A stretch of DNA of 43,039 nucleotides, taken from assembly GCA_021323415.1 (NCBI GenBank), contig JAJONM010000018.1:1-43039 (forward strand). The letters run 5' to 3'. Below the pieces are notes generated by a model. The model was given only the letters and a program-made list of their open reading frames with translations. It was not told the origin of the DNA and did not search any database. Below are positions 38,257 to 43,039 of the stretch, piece by piece; the first letter of the stretch is position 1; each line of letters starts with the position of its first letter. The position numbers and the translations under genes were made by a program. The DNA comes from Rickettsiaceae bacterium. Lineage in GTDB: Bacteria > Pseudomonadota > Alphaproteobacteria > Rickettsiales > UBA6187.

Positions 38257-38447
38257 TGGCTAGTGAGTTGTGGCTAGTGACTAGTGAAAAAAATGCGTAG
38301 CATTTTTGTACGATGGGGTTTGTAACCCCGTCGTAATATTCATGTCTAATCTTATAAAATTGACATGAATATGTGGAATGGGTTAGAAACCCATTCCAGC
38401 AAATGCGTAGCATTTTTGCTGCCACTAGTCACTAACCACTAGCCACT
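38255..38447. repeat. Word-iterated hairpin (CTAGTGA) enclosing a structured repeat
   Basis: Left arm AGTGGCTAGTGAGTTGTGGC TAGTGACTAGTG and right arm CACTAGTCACTAACCACTAG CCACT are complementary. Between them are two direct copies of AAATGCGTAGCATTTTTG (38291-38308 and 38401-38418) flanking the three-hairpin repeat D at 38310-38398. It fills the gap between the exonuclease gene and hisS. Confidence 0.75.
38310..38398 (+). repeat. Three-hairpin structured repeat (family D), copy 1
   Basis: Hairpin 1 ACGATGGGGTT-TGT-AACCCCGTCGT (38310-38334), hairpin 2 ATATTCATGTC ... GACATGAATAT (38336-38372) and hairpin 3 TGGAATGGGTT-AGA-AACCCATTCCA (38374-38398). Copy 2 at 39726-39812 keeps all three stems with paired base changes. 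Confidence 0.8.
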
Positions 38448-38460
38448 TTGCGGAGCAATT

Positions 38461-39714
38461 ATGACACATAAACTACAGCCAGTACGCGGCACAAAAGATA
38501 TTCTAGCAGAGGACTTCCGCCAGTTTGCATATGTGGCAGATGTTGCGCGTGAGATATCTTCGCTATATGGATTTAACGAGATTGCCACGCCGATGTTTGA
38601 ATTTACTGAAATATTCAAAAAGACGCTGGGTGAAGAGTCGGATGTTGTGGGCAAAGAGATGTACACATTCGAGGATAGGGGCGGGGAGAGCATGACCTTG
38701 CGCCCTGAGTTTACTGCAGGGATTGCTCGTGCGTTTATCTCTGGGGGCTTACAAAATGAATTGCCGCTTAAATGGTTTGCGACAGGGCCGTTGTTTCGTT
38801 ATGAAAGGCCGCAAAAGGGGCGTCAACGCCAGTTTCACCAGATAAACTTTGAGCTCCTAGGTGTGGCAGAACCACTGGCGGATGTGGAAATTATCTCAAT
38901 GGGTGCGCATATCTTGCGTGAACTGGGTGTCGAAGATAAAATCAAATTGGAAATAAATTCGTTAGGCGATAAAGCAAGCCGTGAAAATTACCGCGATGCG
39001 CTGGTGAAATATTTTAGTAAGTATAAAACTGAACTATCTGAGGATAGTAAAGTGCGCTTAGAGAAAAACCCAATGCGTATTTTGGATTCTAAGGATGAAG
39101 GCGATAAAAAGATTGTAGCTGGCGCACCTGTTATAAATGATTATTATAACGATGAGGCTGCGGCATTTTTTGCAGAGGTCAGAAGCGGGCTTGATGCGCT
39201 GGGTGTGCAGTATAAGGTTAATCCGCATTTAGTGCGTGGGCTTGATTATTATTGCCATACTGCATTTGAGTTTACTACAGATGCGCTCGGTTCGCAAAAT
39301 GCAGTCCTCGCTGGTGGGCGTTATGATGGATTGATTGGTATGATGGGTGGACCTGAAACACCTGCAGTTGGTTTTGCAGGTGGTGTTGAACGACTTGTTG
39401 CTTTACTTAATGTAAAACCGGAAGCAAGGCGGCCAATAGCGATAATACCAATTGGCGAAAAGGCAGAAAAAGAAGCAGTGCTGCTCGCTGGGGTGCTCCG
39501 TAATGAAGGTCAGTATGTTGAGCTTGGCTATAGCGGTAATGTGAAAAAACGAATGAAACGCGCTAACACTATTAATGCTGTAGCAGGTATAATATTTGGT
39601 GATGACGAACTGGCCTCTGGCGTTGTGAAATTGAAAGATTTTGACAGTGGTGAGGAAGAGGAAGTTAGGCTGGAAGAATTGAGTGATAAATTGTGGGGTT
39701 GTGTGACTATTTGA
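38461..39714 (+). CDS. hisS: Histidyl-tRNA synthetase
   Basis: 417 aa class II synthetase. Motif 1 region VRGTKDILAEDF, motif 2 FRYERPQKGRQRQFHQINFE, His-specific LVRGLDYYCHTAFEF and AGGRYDGLIG, and motif 3 GFAGGVERLVALL are all present, with the anticodon-binding domain at the C-terminus. GGAG lies five bases before ATG. Both flanks are repeat D copies. Confidence 0.98.
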   Translation: MTHKLQPVRGTKDILAEDFRQFAYVADVAREISSLYGFNEIATPMFEFTEIFKKTLGEESDVVGKEMYTFEDRGGESMTLRPEFTAGIARAFISGGLQNELPLKWFATGPLFRYERPQKGRQRQFHQINFELLGVAEPLADVEIISMGAHILRELGVEDKIKLEINSLGDKASRENYRDALVKYFSKYKTELSEDSKVRLEKNPMRILDSKDEGDKKIVAGAPVINDYYNDEAAAFFAEVRSGLDALGVQYKVNPHLVRGLDYYCHTAFEFTTDALGSQNAVLAGGRYDGLIGMMGGPETPAVGFAGGVERLVALLNVKPEARRPIAIIPIGEKAEKEAVLLAGVLRNEGQYVELGYSGNVKKRMKRANTINAVAGIIFGDDELASGVVKLKDFDSGEEEEVRLEELSDKLWGCVTI

Positions 39715-39725
39715 TGGTCTATTGC

Positions 39726-39812
39726 TAGACGGGGTTTGTAACCCCGTCTAAATGTTCATGTCCTATTTCTATAGTCGACATGAATATGAGGAAGGGGTTA
39801 AAGCCCCTTCCT
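39726..39812 (+). repeat. Three-hairpin structured repeat (family D), copy 2
   Basis: Hairpin 1 TAGACGGGGTT-TGT-AACCCCGTCTA (39726-39750), hairpin 2 TTCATGTC ... GACATGAA (39755-39784) and hairpin 3 AGGAAGGGG-TTAAAG-CCCCTTCCT (39789-39812). It lies 12 bp after hisS and could end its transcript or stabilise it. Confidence 0.8.
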
Positions 39813-39860
39813 GCAAAGAGTTCTCTATCGCTCACGCATTATAATATTTAAGGAAAGAAA

Positions 39861-40925
39861 ATGAGTTTTGCAGAAAAGTTAGAAAGTATAATTAAACAGC
39901 ACGAAGAGCTGGAGAAGAAAATTGCTGATCCTTCGGCGATGAATAACCAGGAGTTTGCTAAGCTATCTAAAGAATATAGTAGCCGTCAGCGTGTGGTGGA
40001 TTTGAGCCGTGAATATTTGGCAGCGCAGAAGGAAAAAGATGATTTGCAAGCGATGTTGTCAGATCCTGAAATGAAAGCTATGGCGGAAGAAGAAGGGCAT
40101 GAATTAGACCATAAGCTGACAAAGCTTGAGCGTGATATACGTATTGAAATGCTGCCTAAGGATGAGGCGGATGAGAAGAACGCGATCCTTGAAATTCGTG
40201 CAGGTACTGGTGGTGAGGAGGCGGCGTTGTTTGCGGCTAGTTTATTTCGTATGTATAACCGCTATGCAGAAAAACGCGGTTGGAAATTTGAGATATTAGA
40301 AATTTCTGAAACGGGTATTGGTGGTTATAAAGAAGCTTCGGCGAATATTACCGGCAAAGATGTATTCTCGCGTTTGAAATTTGAATCTGGTGTGCACCGT
40401 GTGCAGCGTGTGCCTGAAACTGAAACCAGCGGACGTGTGCATACTTCGGCGGCGACAGTTGCAGTGTTACCTGAGGCAGAAGAGGTGGATGTGCATATTG
40501 AGGAAAAGGATTTGCGTATTGATATTTTCCGTTCCAGTGGCCCAGGTGGACAGTCGGTAAATACTACAGATAGCGCGGTGCGTATTACGCATATTCCATC
40601 GGGTATTGTGGTATCGCAGCAGGATGAAAAATCGCAGCATAAAAACCGTGCGAAGGCTATGAAGGTTTTACGTGCCCGTCTATATGATGCAGAGCGTGCC
40701 AAGGTTGATGCTGCGCGTGCTGCCGATAGGAAAGGGCAGATTGGTACTGGTGACAGGTCTGAGCGTATCCGAACTTATAACTTCCAGCAGGGACGCATTT
40801 CCGATCACCGCATTAACCTGACGCTTTATAAGGTTAATGAAATTATCGAAGGTGGTGATTTGGATGAGTTGACCGATGCGCTGATATCGGAAGATCAGGC
40901 AGCAAGATTGGCAGAAGCGGTTTAG
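39861..40925 (+). CDS. prfA: Peptide chain release factor 1
   Basis: 354 aa; releases finished proteins at UAA and UAG. The GGQ tripeptide (229-231) is in [20 protein letters not shown]. The domain order is normal and the C-terminal [20 protein letters not shown] is intact. AAGGAA precedes ATG. The GGQ glutamine is methylated by PrmC, encoded 641 bp downstream in the same direction. Confidence 0.98.
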   Translation: MSFAEKLESIIKQHEELEKKIADPSAMNNQEFAKLSKEYSSRQRVVDLSREYLAAQKEKDDLQAMLSDPEMKAMAEEEGHELDHKLTKLERDIRIEMLPKDEADEKNAILEIRAGTGGEEAALFAASLFRMYNRYAEKRGWKFEILEISETGIGGYKEASANITGKDVFSRLKFESGVHRVQRVPETETSGRVHTSAATVAVLPEAEEVDVHIEEKDLRIDIFRSSGPGGQSVNTTDSAVRITHIPSGIVVSQQDEKSQHKNRAKAMKVLRARLYDAERAKVDAARAADRKGQIGTGDRSERIRTYNFQQGRISDHRINLTLYKVNEIIEGGDLDELTDALISEDQAARLAEAV

Positions 40926-40941
40926 TTGAAAGGATAAAGAT

Positions 40942-41562
40942 TTGCGTGATAGATTTGAGGAGTCATTATGTAAGGAATTTTCCTTATTGTTAGCTGAGAT
41001 AGGTATTGATGCAGAAAGACTGATTTTTTTAGGTAAGGGATTTTCTACAGCAGTTTTTGATACGGGTAACAATCAGGTTGTAAAAATTTTAAATAAAGAT
41101 GTAGTAGCAGAAGAAAATTGTGTATTCCGCCCGTTAAGTGAATATGTTCTACAGCCAGTATGTGTATGTGATAATGTTTGTGGCATGTACGAAGTTGCAG
41201 TATTCCCAAAGCTTAGAACTGAAGGCGTTAAAGAATACCATTCAAAGGTGCTGAAGTTTATGTTAGCAAAACAGGGATATCTTTTTGCAGATGGGAAACT
41301 TGAAAATGTTGGTTTAAGTAGTAATGGTGTACCATATGTGATTGATTCTGATGCTGTATGTAAACTTGATGGAGCAGAAGTAAAAAAATCTCATTTTGCG
41401 AGTATAATAAAATGGGCAAAATCGCAGTGGAGCGAATTTGCTTGTAAGGTTTTTACTCATTTAGATGCAGATATTAGTAAAGCCAAATCATGGAAATTCT
41501 CGGAAACGTACAATGTTGATCATCAGGTTGAAAAATCTGTAAGCATAATGGCGGAATTATAA
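40942..41562 (+). CDS. Minimal protein-kinase-like ORF of unknown function, 206 aa
   Basis: The only plausible start is TTG 40942, supported by AAAGGA seven bases upstream and the 16-nt gap after prfA. I recognise a reduced kinase plan: glycine-loop-like FLGKGFSTAVFDTG (29-42), a VAIK-like lysine in QVVKIL (Lys48), a catalytic-loop-like DGKLENV (Asp117, Lys119, Asn122) in place of HRDxKxxN, and IDSDAV (Asp135) where kinases have DFG. The C-lobe helices are very short. This resembles RIO- or phage-type mini-kinases more than Hanks kinases. Activity cannot be judged by eye, and it may bind nucleotide without transfer. It is co-transcribed with prfA and prmC, 4 nt before the latter. Confidence 0.75.
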   Translation: MRDRFEESLCKEFSLLLAEIGIDAERLIFLGKGFSTAVFDTGNNQVVKILNKDVVAEENCVFRPLSEYVLQPVCVCDNVCGMYEVAVFPKLRTEGVKEYHSKVLKFMLAKQGYLFADGKLENVGLSSNGVPYVIDSDAVCKLDGAEVKKSHFASIIKWAKSQWSEFACKVFTHLDADISKAKSWKFSETYNVDHQVEKSVSIMAEL

Positions 41563-41566
41563 TTTC

Positions 41567-42418
41567 ATGAAAAATATAAAATCTATTTTATCATCGGCAA
41601 AAGCTGAGTTAAGTAATACAGGAAGTCCATCTAGTGCACTGGATGCTGAGTTGTTGCTCGCTTATGCTTTAGGTGCTAGCCGTGAAAAAATTATTGGTTA
41701 TCCTGAGCTGGAAATATCAGGTGAAGAAGCAAAGGCATTTAATGCGCTAGTAAAACGCAGGATTGCCCGTGAACCGATGGCGCATATTTTGGGGAGACGA
41801 GAATTTTGGGGCAGGGAGTTTAAGGTAAATAAATATACTTTAGACCCAAGGCCCGATAGTGAAACACTGATAGAAGCTGCGCTGGAGCTGTTTCCGCTTG
41901 ATAAGCAATTGAATATTTTAGATTTTGGCACTGGCACTGGTTGCCTTTTACTTACCTTGCTTGCGGAGTTTCCAAATGCAAAAGGAGTTGGGGTCGATAT
42001 AAGTAGTGATGCTTTGGCAGTGGCAAAAGGAAATTCATGTAATTTAGGACTTGCAAATAGAGCCGAGTTTATAGTAAGTAGTTGGGGTGACAAAGTTCAG
42101 GGTAAATATGACCTGATAATTAGCAATCCTCCATATATAAGAAGTTCTGATATTAGCTGTCTTGAGCCAGAGGTTTCTAAGTATGAACCGTGTGGTGCTT
42201 TAGATGGGGGGATGAGTGGATTGCAATGTTATGAAGATTTAGCACCACAGATTGCAACGCTAATATCCAATGATGGTTTTGTGGTTCTTGAGTTCGGAAT
42301 GGGCCAACATGAAGATGTTAAGGATATAATGGAGAATATAGGGCTGGCTTTTGTAGATTTTAAGCAGGATTTAGCCGGGATTAACAGATGCGCTGTATTT
42401 AGCGCAAGTGCGGATTGA
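41567..42418 (+). CDS. prmC: Release factor glutamine methyltransferase
   Basis: Methylates the GGQ glutamine of release factors. 283 aa: helical N-terminal domain, then SAM-binding ILDFGTGTGCLLLTLLAEFP, VGVDIS, and the catalytic ISNPPYIRSS motif (NPPY at 187-190). The length is usual. It lies downstream of prfA with only the kinase-like ORF between, the standard prfA-prmC arrangement. Confidence 0.96.
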   Translation: MKNIKSILSSAKAELSNTGSPSSALDAELLLAYALGASREKIIGYPELEISGEEAKAFNALVKRRIAREPMAHILGRREFWGREFKVNKYTLDPRPDSETLIEAALELFPLDKQLNILDFGTGTGCLLLTLLAEFPNAKGVGVDISSDALAVAKGNSCNLGLANRAEFIVSSWGDKVQGKYDLIISNPPYIRSSDISCLEPEVSKYEPCGALDGGMSGLQCYEDLAPQIATLISNDGFVVLEFGMGQHEDVKDIMENIGLAFVDFKQDLAGINRCAVFSASAD

Positions 42419-42459
42419 GAGTTTCGCGCAATTTTATTTAAACAATAACAGGAAAATTT

Positions 42460-42879
42460 ATGGATAATGTAAGGTCGCGTCCTGCCCGTCATGGAAAACC
42501 AATGCATAGAAGACCAAATGGTGGCAGTAATAATGGCCGCAGGCCACCAAATGGTGGTGGCAGAAGGGGTGGTGAAGTTAATTTGGGTTCTGCCCTTGCT
42601 GCACGCGATAAGTATATGGAAAAGGCAAAAGAAGCTTTATCAGAAGGCGATAGGGTTTCAGCTGAGAATTTCTTCCAACACGCAGATCATTATAACCGTA
42701 TAGTAATAGAAAACGAAGAAAGACGCCAGTTTGAGGATTTTTCAAAACCGGTAGACATTGCGATATTGGCAGGCGAATTGGAAAATAACAGAGAGCCAGT
42801 TATAGATGAAACGGCATATCCACAGGCTAATACTGTTGCTATGCCTGGTGATATTGCTCCTGAAGCAGCTGTACTATAA
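42460..42879 (+). CDS. DUF4167 domain protein
   Basis: 139 aa. A basic Gly/Arg/Asn-rich start (RRPNGGSNNGRRPPNGGGRR) is followed by the DUF4167 core NLGSALAARDKYMEKAKEAL SEGDRVSAENFFQHADHYNR, probably two helices, and an acidic tail. Proteins of this family follow prmC in many alphaproteobacteria; the basic tail suggests RNA or DNA contact, but function is not known. AGGAAAATTT provides the ribosome site. Confidence 0.92.
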   Translation: MDNVRSRPARHGKPMHRRPNGGSNNGRRPPNGGGRRGGEVNLGSALAARDKYMEKAKEALSEGDRVSAENFFQHADHYNRIVIENEERRQFEDFSKPVDIAILAGELENNREPVIDETAYPQANTVAMPGDIAPEAAVL

Positions 42880-42908
42880 GTTTTTTTAAAGATTTGATGC
42901 TGTATAAT

Positions 42909-42943
42909 TGCATTTTTAAGAAATTTTCTATTGCAAAAATGCA
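42909..42943 (+). terminator. Possible AT-rich terminator before tRNA-Ser
   Basis: TGCATTTTT pairs with AAAAATGCA across 17 nt. It lies 30 bp after the DUF4167 gene. The stem is AT-rich and the loop long, so it is weak by sequence. Confidence 0.35.
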
Positions 42944-42971
42944 GTTACATCTTTAAATACTAACCTCTTAC

Positions 42972-43039
42972 GGAGGGGTGGCCGAGAGGCTTAAGGCAAC
43001 GGTTTGCTAAATCGTCATACGGGTAACCGTATCGCGGGT
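42972..43039 (+). tRNA. tRNA-Ser (anticodon GCT), cut by window end
   Basis: GGAGGGG acceptor 5' strand, the D-arm GGCCGAGAGGCTTAAGGC, the anticodon arm ACGGT-TTGCTAA-ATCGT giving GCU, and a long variable arm (CATACGGGTAACCGTATC) typical of class II tRNA-Ser. The T-arm is only begun (GCGGGT) when the window stops. Reads AGC/AGU codons. Confidence 0.95.

Overview
The window comes from the chromosome of an AT-rich bacterium, most likely an alphaproteobacterium. The gene order ribD-nrdR-glyA-rpiB, the run hisS / prfA / prmC / DUF4167 protein, and a 3TM holin of the type linked to gene-transfer agents all point that way. I cannot fix the order or genus. The host sequence is unusually rich in intergenic palindromic repeats.

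Left part (1-14.4 kb). After a cut-off CDS and a 36-residue membrane peptide comes a mostly minus-strand block. It holds msrA/msrB (repair of oxidised methionine), a thiamine-diphosphate 2-oxo-acid decarboxylase and a tyrosine-degradation cluster: hpd, a beta-carbonic-anhydrase-like gene, hmgA, a fumarylacetoacetate hydrolase gene and maiA. A plus-strand mazEF toxin-antitoxin pair sits inside this block. hmgA appears broken by a short deletion plus frameshift, so the pathway may stop at homogentisate. Next are rpiB, glyA, nrdR and ribD, then three small plus-strand genes, the last a YjdM/PhnA-type zinc-ribbon protein.

Mobile element (about 14.44-24.32 kb). A P4-like integrated element sits at the 3' end of tRNA-Leu(CAA). 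It carries a tyrosine integrase, an unknown 500-residue protein, an AlpA-type regulator, a Toprim/DUF927 primase-helicase, an 11-copy iteron array hidden inside the next ORF, a DUF5681 protein, several unknown proteins, and a divergent pair (XRE-type regulator and 287-residue helical protein) across a perfect 23-bp operator. Arm-type direct repeats (GGTGGTAYTTTTGGTGGTAT) lie near both ends. No capsid or tail gene is present, so a satellite or phage-inducible-island lifestyle is more likely than a full prophage.

Right part (24.4-43 kb). Just past the element is a Gly/Ser/Tyr/Gln-rich low-complexity protein that resembles FET-type prion-like domains in composition. It is followed by lysine-catabolism genes (ALDH7-type dehydrogenase, saccharopine dehydrogenase family), a CatB-type acetyltransferase, sixA, ppk and ppx (polyphosphate), an orphan holin, phenylalanine 4-hydroxylase (feeding the tyrosine cluster), a DsbA-like protein that seems to have lost its cis-proline segment, an M48/TPR periplasmic protease, a DEDD exonuclease, hisS, prfA, a minimal protein-kinase-like ORF, prmC, a DUF4167 protein and the start of tRNA-Ser(GCU).

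The most interesting signals are: the iteron array next to the primase-helicase; the two unknown cargo modules of the element; intergenic hairpins each built by iterating its own short word; a three-hairpin repeat whose two copies show compensating base changes; the FUS-like low-complexity protein; and the minimal kinase-like ORF between prfA and prmC.
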